Below are positions 18,789 through 27,114 of a stretch of DNA of 35,390 bases, one piece after another (position 1 is the first letter of the stretch; each line of letters begins with the position of its first letter). The notes below the pieces were generated by a model. That model was given only the letters and a program-made list of their open reading frames with translations. It did not search any database and had not been told where the DNA came from. The DNA lies in contig JACVCS010000037.1 in NCBI GenBank assembly GCA_016741915.1, forward strand, positions 1 to 35,390. Direction: 5' to 3'. The stretch comes from Phycisphaerales bacterium (GTDB lineage Bacteria > Planctomycetota > Phycisphaerae > Phycisphaerales > UBA1924). The position numbers were made by a program, and so were the translations under genes.

Positions 18789-18849
18789 GGTGTGTGGCTA
18801 AGTCCGGTTGAAGACACGATCGCGTCGAAGCGGCGCGGGAGCAAGAACG

Positions 18850-21606
18850 ATGGGCGAGATTCCTCGTGAAGCGATGTTCGGCAAGCTGAACCCCCTGGGC
18901 TATAAAGCGCTGGAGAGCGCCACGGTCTTCTGTAAACTCCGCGGGAATCCGTACGTCGAGCTTGTGCACTGGGTGCATCAGGTGATGCAGAACCAGGATT
19001 CGGACCTGCACCACATCGTTCGGCACTTTCAGTTGAACCCCACCAAGCTCGTGACGGATCTGACGGCGGCGCTGGACCGCCTGCCCCGCGGCGCGACGAG
19101 CATCACCGACCTGTCCAGCCATCTTGATGAGGCGGCGGAACGCGCCTGGGCGTACGCGAGCCTGCGCTTCGGCGAGTCACGCGTGCGGACCGGGCACGTG
19201 CTGCTGGCGATCCTGAAGACCCCGAACCTGCGCAACGCGTTGCTGTCGATCAGCAAGGAGTTCGACAAGGTCAAGCAGGAGCAACTCACCGACAGTTTTA
19301 ACAAGGTTGTCGGCGGCTCGCCCGAGGACGCGATGCCCGCAACCGACGGCTCGGCGCTCGGCCCGGCGGCCGCCCCGGGCGAGACGAGCGGCGCGATGGC
19401 CCCGGCGCAAATGGGCAAGCAGGAAGCGCTGCAGAAGTTCTGCAAGGACCTGACCGAGAACGCCAAGGCCGGGAAGATGGACCCGATCATGGGGCGCGAC
19501 GAGGAGATCCGTCAGTGCATCGACGTGCTGATGCGTCGGCGGCAGAACAACCCGATTCTCACCGGTGAAGCGGGCGTGGGCAAGACGGCGGTGGTTGAGG
19601 GGTTTGCTCAGCGGATCGTCAAGGGCGATGTGCCGCCGCAGTTGAAGGACGTGCGCGTGCTGGAGCTTGATGTTGGTCTGCTGCAGGCCGGCGCGAGCAT
19701 GAAGGGTGAGTTCGAGCAGCGTCTGCGGCAGGTGATCGACGAGGTGCAGGCGAGCACGAAGCCGATCATTCTGTTCATCGACGAGGCGCACACGCTCATG
19801 GGCGCGGGCGGGGCGGCGGGGACGAACGACGCGGCGCAGCTCCTCAAGCCCGCGCTGGCGCGCGGCACACTGCGGACCATCGCCGCCACCACGCAGAGCG
19901 AGTACAAGCAGCACTTCGAGAAAGACCCGGCCATGACGCGCCGGTTCCAGGTGGTGAAGGTCGATGAGCCGGACGAGAAGAAGTGTCTGCTGATGATCCG
20001 CGGCTTGGCGACGGTGATGGAGAAGCACTTCAAGGTGCAGGTGCTCGACGAAGCGCTCGAAGCGGCGGTGAAGCTCAGCAAGCGGTACATTCAGGGAAGG
20101 CAGCTTCCGGATAAGGCCGTGAGCTTGCTGGATACGGCGTGCGCGCGGGTGGCGGTGAGCCTGCACGCGAAGCCCGCGGAGATGGACGACAGCGAGAAGC
20201 GCATCCTGGCGCTGAACACCGAACTGGAGATCATCGACCGCGAGATCACCACGGGCGTGGACCACACGAATCGGCGGAAGGAGACGCAGGCTGAGCTTGA
20301 AGGCGAAAAAGCCCGCTTAGCGACGCTGACCGAGCGATTCAACAAAGAGAAGGCGGTGGTCGAGAAGATCCTCGAACTCCGCGGCAAGCTCCGCGGCTCG
20401 GGCGTTTCGCCTGATACCGGCGCGATGCAGGCCTCGGGCGGCGAGAAAGGTGGCGAGAAGGGTGCATCGGCGACGGCTCCTGCCGCCCCTGCGCCTGCGC
20501 CGCTCAGCGATGCCGAGCGATCGGCGGCGATCGAGGAACTGAAGAAACTGCAAACGCAGCTTGTTGAACTGCAGGGCGAGAACCCGCTCATCCTGCCCAG
20601 CGTTGACGCGGCGGCGGTTTCCGCGGTGGTCAGCGACTGGACCGGCATCCCGCTCGGACGCATGGTCAAGAACGAGATGGAAGCGGTGCTGAAGCTCGCC
20701 AGCACGCTCGAGCGGCGCGTCATCGGGCAGCGCCACGCACTCGACGCGATCGCCGAGCGCATCCAGCTTTCGCGAGCGAAGCTCGACAACCCCGGGCGAC
20801 CGGTCGGTGTCTTCCTGCTCGTCGGGCCCTCGGGTGTCGGTAAGACCGAGACGGCGATCTCGCTTGCGGAAGCGCTCTACGGCGGCTCGCAGGGGCTTAT
20901 CACCATCAACATGTCCGAGTTCCAGGAAGCCCACAAAGTCAGCCTGCTCATGGGCTCGCCCCCCGGCTATGTCGGCTTCGGCAAGGGCGGCGTGATGACC
21001 GAGGCGGTCCGGCGGCGGCCGTACAGCGTGCTGCTGCTGGACGAAGTCGAGAAGGCCCACGCCGACGTGCACGAGATCTTCTTCCAGGTCTTCGACAAGG
21101 GCATGATGAAGGACTCGGAAGGCGTCGACATCGACTTCAAGAACACGATCATCCTGCTGACGAGCAACGTCGGGACCGATCTGGTGATGAAGATGTGCAA
21201 GGACCCGACGCTGAAGCCCGACCCGCAGGGGCTGGTGGCCGCGATCCGCGAGCCGCTGCTGAAGGTCTTCCCGCCTGCGTTGCTTGGGCGTGTGAACATC
21301 GTGCCGTATTACCCCATCAGCGACGAGATGATGCGCAGCATCATCACGCTGCAGCTTGCGCGAGTGGGTCAGCGTGTGATGGAGGGGCACAAGGTGCCAT
21401 TCACGTACGACCAGAAGGTCTCGGACCTGATCGTCAGCCGGGTGACCGAGCTGGACAGCGGCGCCCGCGCCATCGACGCGATCATCACGCGGCAGATGCT
21501 CCCCGCAATCGGCAAGGAGCTGCTCACGCGGCTGATGGATGCGAAGCCGGTGAACCGCGTGCACGTGGGTGTGAAGGACAGCGAGTTCGAGTACGCCTTC
21601 GATTGA
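18850..21606 (+). CDS. clpV: ClpV (TssH), T6SS AAA+ sheath-recycling ATPase
   Basis: A 918-residue double-ring AAA+ unfoldase that disassembles contracted TssB/TssC sheath. The N-terminal Clp-N-type domain is at about 1-160 ([12 protein letters not shown] near residue 11). AAA-1 has Walker A G-E-A-G-V-G-K-T at 239-246 and Walker B L-F-I-D-E-A-H at 308-314. A ClpB-like middle region spans about 440-600 and contains an Ala/Pro/Gly-rich insert near 520-560. AAA-2 has G-P-S-G-V-G-K-T at 659-666 and Walker B L-L-L-D-E at 728-732. Both ATPase sites look intact. ATG 18850 has GGGAG eight bases upstream; the open frame extends 14 codons further without a ribosome site. The N-domain and operon context separate it from housekeeping ClpB. 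Confidence 0.96.
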   Translation: MGEIPREAMFGKLNPLGYKALESATVFCKLRGNPYVELVHWVHQVMQNQDSDLHHIVRHFQLNPTKLVTDLTAALDRLPRGATSITDLSSHLDEAAERAWAYASLRFGESRVRTGHVLLAILKTPNLRNALLSISKEFDKVKQEQLTDSFNKVVGGSPEDAMPATDGSALGPAAAPGETSGAMAPAQMGKQEALQKFCKDLTENAKAGKMDPIMGRDEEIRQCIDVLMRRRQNNPILTGEAGVGKTAVVEGFAQRIVKGDVPPQLKDVRVLELDVGLLQAGASMKGEFEQRLRQVIDEVQASTKPIILFIDEAHTLMGAGGAAGTNDAAQLLKPALARGTLRTIAATTQSEYKQHFEKDPAMTRRFQVVKVDEPDEKKCLLMIRGLATVMEKHFKVQVLDEALEAAVKLSKRYIQGRQLPDKAVSLLDTACARVAVSLHAKPAEMDDSEKRILALNTELEIIDREITTGVDHTNRRKETQAELEGEKARLATLTERFNKEKAVVEKILELRGKLRGSGVSPDTGAMQASGGEKGGEKGASATAPAAPAPAPLSDAERSAAIEELKKLQTQLVELQGENPLILPSVDAAAVSAVVSDWTGIPLGRMVKNEMEAVLKLASTLERRVIGQRHALDAIAERIQLSRAKLDNPGRPVGVFLLVGPSGVGKTETAISLAEALYGGSQGLITINMSEFQEAHKVSLLMGSPPGYVGFGKGGVMTEAVRRRPYSVLLLDEVEKAHADVHEIFFQVFDKGMMKDSEGVDIDFKNTIILLTSNVGTDLVMKMCKDPTLKPDPQGLVAAIREPLLKVFPPALLGRVNIVPYYPISDEMMRSIITLQLARVGQRVMEGHKVPFTYDQKVSDLIVSRVTELDSGARAIDAIITRQMLPAIGKELLTRLMDAKPVNRVHVGVKDSEFEYAFD

Positions 21607-21673
21607 GGTTTCGACGACGGAGAAACGGGAAAGAGAGACCTTCTCCCTTGCCCACGGGGAAGGAGCCTTGGCG

Positions 21674-22726
21674 ATGTGCAGTTCGTTCTGGACGGGTCCA
21701 AATCTCGACATTCGTGGATCGGTCAACGGAGCCGGGCAGTGGCTGTCTGATCGTTATGGTCAGGTCGCCGCGGGCGTGAACGAGCGGGTTTGCAGCTTGG
21801 GCTTGCCGGGCGACCCGGACGTAGCGAAGACGGCGGAGTTGCTCCGCGATATGGGCATGGCCACCGAGGGCGCGAAGCTGTACAAAGCGCACGCGCGGAA
21901 GTATGCCGAGGGCTTGGGCGTCTTCGCGGTGAGCCTGGAGCAGAGCTGGCGTGCGGTGAAGAGCTTTGAGTGGGATCAGGGTGGAAAGAACGCCGAGATC
22001 TCGGCGTTGATGCTCAAGATGTACCTGAATGAAAAGGTTGATCCCGCGCTGATTGCCCGCGTGAACGAGGCGGTGCGCGTCAGCGATACGTTCAAGTGGC
22101 TTGTGGAGTATGTCGAGGCATCGGTGCAGGAGGAACTGGGCAAGGGGAGCGGGCGCGTCGGCGTGCCGGATATTCAGAAGGCCGCACAGAAGGCGATGGA
22201 CCGTGCCCGACGGTCGAAGGACTCGGGGGGTGAGGGGTTCTACTTCGGTGCCGAGGGCTTGCAGCCGATCATCGGCGGCGTCACGGGCCTGAGCCCCGTC
22301 GACGTGAAGATCAAGCCGCGGGGGATCTTCGGCGGCGACGACGCGCTGAACTACACCATGAGCATCCGTATCAGCGATACGTACGACTTCGAGAACGAGC
22401 GGCGGATCAAAAACAAAGTCACCGGCGTGATGGAAGAGACGCAGTACTCACGCTTCCGCACCGAACTGACCAGACTGCTCACCACGCACCAATACGCCCA
22501 GTTTGAACTCACCTACGCCAGCGCCATGTGTTCGGCACCGACCACCGGCGGCAACTGGAACCACATCGACCGCGGGCATGTCTTTGCCAGTTACCTCTAC
22601 GCGCTCGAGAAGGCCGGGTACTTCAAGGGACTGGCGTGGTCAACCGACGTTGCCACGCGTGAGATGGAACTGGGGCGGAAGGGCGTGAACCCTCGACCCC
22701 CGTCTTCCGGCGGCTCTTCATATTGA
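21674..22726 (+). CDS. Uncharacterised T6SS-linked protein, candidate effector or adaptor
   Basis: I do not recognise this 350-residue protein. ATG 21674 has AGGAG (21661-21665) eight bases upstream; TTG 21668 is in frame but too near. It has no signal peptide or membrane segment. Residues about 1-110 are mixed alpha/beta with W-T-G-P-N-L-D-I-R near the start. The middle (about 110-190) is charged and helical. The C-terminal half has a compact block: I-R-I-S-D-T-Y-D-F-E-N-E-R-R (about 234-247), then a helical L-T-R-L-L segment, then H-I-D-R-G-H-V-F-A-S-Y-L-Y-A-L-E (about 296-311). The conserved-looking D-x-Y-D-F and H-x-D-R-x-H residues could be catalytic or structural. It sits between clpV and vgrG, where cargo or loading proteins are common. 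There is no small immunity-like gene directly beside it. Function is open. Confidence 0.8.
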   Translation: MCSSFWTGPNLDIRGSVNGAGQWLSDRYGQVAAGVNERVCSLGLPGDPDVAKTAELLRDMGMATEGAKLYKAHARKYAEGLGVFAVSLEQSWRAVKSFEWDQGGKNAEISALMLKMYLNEKVDPALIARVNEAVRVSDTFKWLVEYVEASVQEELGKGSGRVGVPDIQKAAQKAMDRARRSKDSGGEGFYFGAEGLQPIIGGVTGLSPVDVKIKPRGIFGGDDALNYTMSIRISDTYDFENERRIKNKVTGVMEETQYSRFRTELTRLLTTHQYAQFELTYASAMCSAPTTGGNWNHIDRGHVFASYLYALEKAGYFKGLAWSTDVATREMELGRKGVNPRPPSSGGSSY

Positions 22727-22808
22727 GCCGTGAAGTGCGTGGGGGGTCGGCGTTTGGTCATCGGGCTGGTGGGATTCGGGTGGTTCGGGTGATGTTTGTT
22801 CTTGACGA

Positions 22809-22820
22809 TGTGGTACACTG
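22809..22820 (+). promoter_or_regulatory. Possible extended -10 promoter of the vgrG cassette
   Basis: TGTGGTACACTG contains TGG plus a TACACT -10-like box (22814-22819) 32 bases before the vgrG start. There is no good -35 at the usual distance (GATGTT at 17 bases). The same twelve bases with one change occur in the tssA promoter (9918-9929), which supports a shared element. Confidence 0.35.
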
Positions 22821-22851
22821 AGTAGAGCGAGCCCGCTGGGAGTTGTCTTCA

Positions 22852-24888
22852 ATGCCTGATCTGCAAGCCAACCGCGAGATCCAAGTCTCGATCCCGGTCG
22901 TTGGGCCTGACAAGCTCCTGATTGAGAGCTTCAGCATCACCGAAGAGATGGGGCAGCCTTTTTCGATGAGCGTGCGTGTGCACCTGCTCGATCAATCGGT
23001 CAACATGTACAAGGCGGTGGGGCAGCCCCTGGGCGTGGCGTTGCGTGTGGCCGACGGGAGCAACCGAAAGTTCTTCGGCGTGGTGCGATCGGTGACGGAA
23101 CCGGGCAACAAGCTGGCGGGCCGGGTTTTTACGCTTTCGGTCGGGCCGAAGCTCTGGCTCGCGTCACTCTCGACCAACTGCAAGATCTTTCAGAAGAAGA
23201 AGGTCCCCGACATCATCAAAGAGGTGCTGAAGAAGTACTCGGTGACGATCGTCGACGACCTGAAAGAGCAGTACCGCGAATGGAAGTTCTGCGTGCAGTA
23301 CCGCGAGACGGACCTGGCCTTCGTCACGCGACTGATGGAGCAGGAGGGGATCAGTTTCTACCACACCTTCAGCGATACCGAAGACGAGATGCACCTGGTT
23401 GATTCGTCCGCGACCGTCAAGGCGTTCAAGGGCTATAAAGAGATGAAGTATGTCGATCCCTCCGGCGGGCCGGTGGAGGACACCCTCACATCGTTCAGCA
23501 TCTCGATGGCCTTGCAGACCGAGAAGGTGACGTACGAGGATTACGACTTCCAGGCGCCAACGAAAGAGCTCCAGAAAAGCAAGAACGTGCTCTTCGACCA
23601 CGTGCAGAAAGGCACGGAACAGTACGACTATCCGGGCGAATACTGGGAACCCGCCGACGGCGATCTGGTCACGAAGCACCGCGCCGAGGACATCGCCGCG
23701 GGGGCGGAGATTTATCACGCGGAGGGAAGCTGTCGCGGCGTGTCGGTGGGGCATAAGTTCACGCTCAAAGACCCGACCAACGCGCTCCGCGCCGGGCTCG
23801 AGCGCGAGTACATGATCATCAGCGCTTCGATTCACGGCCGGAACGACGACCTGAGCGGCGCTGGCCAGACCGGCGCCGGCACGCGGGTGCAGTCGTCGTT
23901 CAACGCCATCCCCGCCAACCGCGTCTACAGGCCCGCGCAGCGCACACGCAAACCCGTGATCACCGGCCCGCAGACGGCGGTGGTCGTCGGGCCCAGCGGC
24001 TCAGAGATCTACACCGACGAGCACGCACGCGTCAAGGTCCAGTTCCACTGGGACCGCGACGGCAAGATGGACGAGAACTCCAGCTGCTGGGTCCGCGTAT
24101 CGCAGACCTGGGCGGGGCGGAGCTGGGGCTCGGTGATCCTGCCTCGCATCGGCGATGAGGTGATCGTTGAGTTCGCCGAGGGCGATCCCGACCGCCCGAT
24201 CATCACCGGGCGCTTGTACAACAACGACAACAAGTCGCCGTTCAAGATGCCCGACAATAAGAACACGCTGGGTCTGAAGTCCTGCAGCACCACCGGCGGC
24301 GGCGGGTACAACGAAATCTCGATGGACGACACCAAGGGCAAGGAAAAGGTCACCATCCACGCCCAGTACGACATGTCCACCACGGTCAAGCACGACCAGA
24401 CGAACACGGTGAACAACAACCGCACCACGACCATCGATGTCGACGACACCGAGAAGGTCGGCAGCAATCAGAAGCTCGACGTCGGTGCCGACCAAACCGT
24501 CAAGATCGGCGCGAACCAGAAAACCACCATCGGCGCGAACAACGAACAAAAAGTCGGCGCGAACCAAACGGTGGACGTGGGTTCCAACCAGACCACCAAG
24601 GTCGGCGCGAACTTCAAGCTCGACGCGGGCGCCAACGGCGACATCATCATCGGCGCAAACTCGAAGGTCTCCGCCGGGGCGAACGCGGAGTACAAGTCCG
24701 GCGCGGGGATGAAGATCGGCGCCGGCGCGACGATGGAGATCTCCGCCGCGGCGACGATGGAGATCAAGGCCGGTCCGTCGATCAAGCTCTCAGCCGGTGC
24801 GGGCTCGATCGAGATCGGCCCCTCGGGCGTCAAGATCTCGGGCCCGATGGTCGAGGTCACCGGCGGCATGATCAAGAACAACGGCTGA
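22852..24888 (+). CDS. vgrG: VgrG (TssI), T6SS spike protein
   Basis: A 678-residue trimeric spike, equivalent to phage gp27-gp5. Residues about 10-340 form the gp27-like base (Y-R-E-T-D-L-A-F-V-T-R-L-M-E-Q-E-G-I-S-F-Y-H at about 150-171 is the VgrG hallmark). The gp5-like OB domain lies at about 379-470 (H-A-R-V-K-V-Q-F-H-W-D-R-D-G-K, then R-I-G-D-E-V-I-V-E-F and G-D-P-D-R-P-I-I-T-G). A needle of 8-residue repeats fills 536 to the end. There is no fused C-terminal toxin domain. ATG 22852 has GGGAG nine bases upstream; TTG 22843 lies inside that site. The stop codon overlaps the start of the next gene (TGATG), so a downstream spike protein is cotranslated. Confidence 0.96.
   Translation: MPDLQANREIQVSIPVVGPDKLLIESFSITEEMGQPFSMSVRVHLLDQSVNMYKAVGQPLGVALRVADGSNRKFFGVVRSVTEPGNKLAGRVFTLSVGPKLWLASLSTNCKIFQKKKVPDIIKEVLKKYSVTIVDDLKEQYREWKFCVQYRETDLAFVTRLMEQEGISFYHTFSDTEDEMHLVDSSATVKAFKGYKEMKYVDPSGGPVEDTLTSFSISMALQTEKVTYEDYDFQAPTKELQKSKNVLFDHVQKGTEQYDYPGEYWEPADGDLVTKHRAEDIAAGAEIYHAEGSCRGVSVGHKFTLKDPTNALRAGLEREYMIISASIHGRNDDLSGAGQTGAGTRVQSSFNAIPANRVYRPAQRTRKPVITGPQTAVVVGPSGSEIYTDEHARVKVQFHWDRDGKMDENSSCWVRVSQTWAGRSWGSVILPRIGDEVIVEFAEGDPDRPIITGRLYNNDNKSPFKMPDNKNTLGLKSCSTTGGGGYNEISMDDTKGKEKVTIHAQYDMSTTVKHDQTNTVNNNRTTTIDVDDTEKVGSNQKLDVGADQTVKIGANQKTTIGANNEQKVGANQTVDVGSNQTTKVGANFKLDAGANGDIIIGANSKVSAGANAEYKSGAGMKIGAGATMEISAAATMEIKAGPSIKLSAGAGSIEIGPSGVKISGPMVEVTGGMIKNNG
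24457..24873 (+). repeat. 24-bp coding repeats, VgrG beta-helix needle
   Basis: About 16 consecutive units of eight residues, mostly V/I/A-G-A/S-N-x-x-x-x (for example VGSNQKLD, VGADQTVK, IGANQKTT, VGANQTVD, IGANSKVS), shifting towards A-G-A-x-x-x-I-x near the end. An eight-residue period matches the triple-stranded beta-helix of the gp5/VgrG needle. Confidence 0.8.
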
Positions 24889-25442
24889 TGCACGCGAAGA
24901 ACACCGGCGCACTTCGCCCATCCGCCGAATCGTCGCCAACCCCGCCTGCGCGTTCATTGCCCGCGAACGAATCGAACTCGGACACGATCGGAATGCCCAT
25001 GCTCCTGAACAACGCTCAAACACTCCTGCTCGCGGGCAACCAGCGCCTGGTCATCACCCGCACACGCGGCAAAGCCCACCCAGACAACGCGGGACCGACG
25101 GCCGACGTTCTCGCAAGCACCGACGTGCTCGAACTGCTCGACCCGCAGGGCCAGCCGACGATCACCATCCGCGTGTCGAGCGCCGGCGCGGTGGTTGAGC
25201 TCGGCGCACGGTCGGTGACGCTCAACGTGCAGGGCGACCTCGGCATCGCCGCCGACAACATCGCCATCCACGCGCGGGAGTCGCTGAATCTCAGCTCCGC
25301 GAAGGACCTGACCATCAACGCGAACGAAACGCTCCGTCAGCAAGCCAAGCGGCAGGCCATCACCTCAACGCTCGGCGATATCGACATCCGCGCCAACGAC
25401 GACGTGAAAGTCGACGGCGAGCGCATCCGCATGAACTGCTGA
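24888..25442 (+). CDS. Small beta-helix spike-like protein after VgrG (DUF3540/DUF2345-like in style)
   Basis: A 184-residue protein whose ATG overlaps the vgrG stop by one base. The first 35 residues are Ser/Pro/Ala-rich and probably disordered; ATG 24993 (residue 36) is an alternative start. From about residue 95 it shows alternating short hydrophobic strands: S-V-T-L-N-V-Q-G-D-L-G-I-A-A-D-N-I-A-I, L-N-L-S-S-A-K-D-L-T-I-N-A. It ends in D-I-D-I-R-A-N-D-D-V-K-V-D-G-E-R-I-R-M-N-C. That ending resembles the last turns of VgrG-associated spike proteins. I infer that it extends the VgrG needle or caps it beneath the PAAR-like protein. Assignment to a named DUF is by resemblance only, from memory, and is uncertain. 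Confidence 0.78.
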   Translation: MHAKNTGALRPSAESSPTPPARSLPANESNSDTIGMPMLLNNAQTLLLAGNQRLVITRTRGKAHPDNAGPTADVLASTDVLELLDPQGQPTITIRVSSAGAVVELGARSVTLNVQGDLGIAADNIAIHARESLNLSSAKDLTINANETLRQQAKRQAITSTLGDIDIRANDDVKVDGERIRMNC

Positions 25443-25515
25443 CCGCGTTGACACGCCGTCCGTCGGTTGGTTTCCGAATCGCACCGAAACACCCCCGCAC
25501 GACCGCATCACCACC

Positions 25516-25935
25516 ATGCTCCGAGACGCCCGAGATATCGCCGCCGCCATCGCTTACGGCAAGCAGCTTGATCGCGTGCGCGACGAGCAGCTCCGCCGCG
25601 GGCTGACCGGGCAACCGATGACCGATCCGGAACTCGTGGCCGGTGAACGCGAAGCAGTGGCGATCATCAAGCGCGACTACTTCAACGCCAGCGCCCGCGG
25701 GCTCTTCCTGCCAATGAACCAAGCGAGCGCGATGAGCGATGAGGCGGACTTTGCCAAGCGTGAAACGCAGTTGATGGAAGAAGCCACGCTCGACTCGCAC
25801 CGCCGCCTGACGAAGATTCCCTACGTAGGCCAAACGGGCTTTGACGATCCCGACCCGCCGCCGCCACCCGCACCTCCCGCGTCTGAACCCGCGGCCAGCG
25901 TCGCCGTCAGCAACCGCAACGGGGGTGCGGCGTGA
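25516..25935 (+). CDS. Hypothetical 139-residue protein in the spike cassette
   Basis: Not recognised. Residues 1-105 are charged and mainly helical (A-R-D-I-A-A-A-I-A-Y-G-K-Q-L-D-R, E-R-E-A-V-A-I-I-K-R-D-Y-F, E-A-T-L-D-S-H-R-R-L). The last 30 residues are Pro/Ala/Ser-rich with six prolines in a row. No signal peptide, no membrane segment, no cysteine. It lies 73 bases after the spike-like gene, and its stop overlaps the start of the first DUF2169 gene by four bases, so the two are translationally coupled. Small size and coupling to an adaptor suggest an accessory, chaperone or connector role; this is inference only. No clear ribosome site precedes ATG 25516. Confidence 0.75.
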   Translation: MLRDARDIAAAIAYGKQLDRVRDEQLRRGLTGQPMTDPELVAGEREAVAIIKRDYFNASARGLFLPMNQASAMSDEADFAKRETQLMEEATLDSHRRLTKIPYVGQTGFDDPDPPPPPAPPASEPAASVAVSNRNGGAA

Positions 25936-26993
25936 AGCTTGACAACCGCACCAACCTCCCCGGCGCGATGCTCGTCGCCTCCACCAGCGACAACGAGCAG
26001 ACCGCCATGCTCGCCTGCAAGGTCACCTACCGCCTCGACGAGCGCGGCGGACTTTCGCCGGTCCCCAGCGAAGAGATGTGGGAGATCATCTCGGGCCCCG
26101 CGCTGTTGCAAGGCGTCACGCTCATGCCCGATCTGGAGTACCGCAAGCAGGGCATTGATCTCATCGTCTTCGGCTCCGCCCACGCGCCGGACGCCAAGCC
26201 CGTCAAGCAGTCCGAACTCCGCATCTCCACCGGCTCGCTGGATCACCGCGTCATCGTCTTCGGCGATCGGCGCTGGCAGCTCGGCGTCGACGGGCTGACG
26301 ATCTCGGAGCCGCAGCCCTTCGTCGAGATGCCGATCACCAACGACCGCGCTTTTGGCGGGCAGGCGAAGCTCGAGAACATGCCCATGGACCACGCCATCA
26401 ACCCGAAGGGCAAAGGGTTCTGCCTGAACAAGAAAGATGCCGAGGGCGTGGCGTTGCCGAACCTTGAGCGTCCGGACATGCTCATTCGTTCGTGGGAAGA
26501 CAACCCCACGCCCGCGTGCTTGTACAAGCCGCAGGGCCCGCTGTTGGATTCCACGGGCCCGGGCTCGTTCAAGGCGCTGGCGGAGAGCAAGGACCCGATG
26601 GCCCTGTCGCGCGTGGTGCTGCCGCGGGCGTTCAATCAGGCCGTGCCGGGGCTGGTGTGTCCTTCGGGCGGGCTGGGGAAGGAACTCATTCTCACCGGCT
26701 TCGATCCTCGCGGCGACGTGGTTTTTCCATTGCCGCCCGAGCGGTCAACCCCGGGGCAGTGGGGGCCCGTCGTGCACGCGAGTGTGGGTGACAAGCGCTC
26801 GCGGTTTGCGATGTCGATCTCGTCGATCGTTGCGTTCGTGCCGCAGCGCGCACTCGTGGTGACCTACGCGGCATGTTTCCGCTACCTGATGATCCCCGAG
26901 CAGCTCCGCACCTGCGTGATGACCTGGACGGGCCCGGTGGCGCAGGCACCGATCAGCACGCAGCGCCGCGGGCAACTGGTCGGCTCGGCATAG
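25932..26993 (+). CDS. DUF2169-type T6SS adaptor protein (first copy)
   Basis: A 353-residue protein resembling DUF2169 proteins. DUF2169 proteins are encoded beside vgrG and PAAR genes and act as adaptors loading cargo on the spike. Features are L-A-C-K-V-T-Y near residue 28 (compare K-A-T-Y/K-R-T-Y in the family), then S-E-L-R-I-S-T-G, then V-F-G-D-R-R-W and E-M-P-I-T-N-D-R-A-F-G-G. Then N-P-K-G-K-G-F and A-L-P-N-L-E follow. The M-P-x-x-x-x-x-A-F/Y-G-G pattern and the N-P-x-G-x-G segment are the best family marks. It starts at GTG 25932, overlapping the preceding gene by four bases. A second DUF2169-type gene follows after a 121-base gap, a tandem pair only distantly similar in sequence. 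The substrate is unknown. Confidence 0.82.
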   Translation: MKLDNRTNLPGAMLVASTSDNEQTAMLACKVTYRLDERGGLSPVPSEEMWEIISGPALLQGVTLMPDLEYRKQGIDLIVFGSAHAPDAKPVKQSELRISTGSLDHRVIVFGDRRWQLGVDGLTISEPQPFVEMPITNDRAFGGQAKLENMPMDHAINPKGKGFCLNKKDAEGVALPNLERPDMLIRSWEDNPTPACLYKPQGPLLDSTGPGSFKALAESKDPMALSRVVLPRAFNQAVPGLVCPSGGLGKELILTGFDPRGDVVFPLPPERSTPGQWGPVVHASVGDKRSRFAMSISSIVAFVPQRALVVTYAACFRYLMIPEQLRTCVMTWTGPVAQAPISTQRRGQLVGSA

Positions 26994-27114
26994 TTCCATT
27001 TCTCTCGTCAATCGCTGAATCTCACCAGCCTCGACACAAAAGGCACCAACGCAGCAAACCGCACAGAACACACGCACGACCTTTCAACCTTCGCCCGCAA
27101 CAAAGCCACGATCA

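Noticed and set aside
18850-21606. Housekeeping ClpB chaperone
   Set aside because: The gene is embedded in the T6SS operon after tssG, and its N-terminal domain and position are those of ClpV.
22373-22416. Colicin M-type D-x-Y-D motif in the 350-residue unknown
   Set aside because: D-T-Y-D-F is present, but the His-Arg pair expected about six residues later is replaced by Arg-Ile, and the surroundings do not otherwise resemble colicin M.
25448-25453. TTGACA box as a promoter for the 139-residue gene
   Set aside because: The sequence 17 bases downstream (TTTCCG) is not a credible -10 box.
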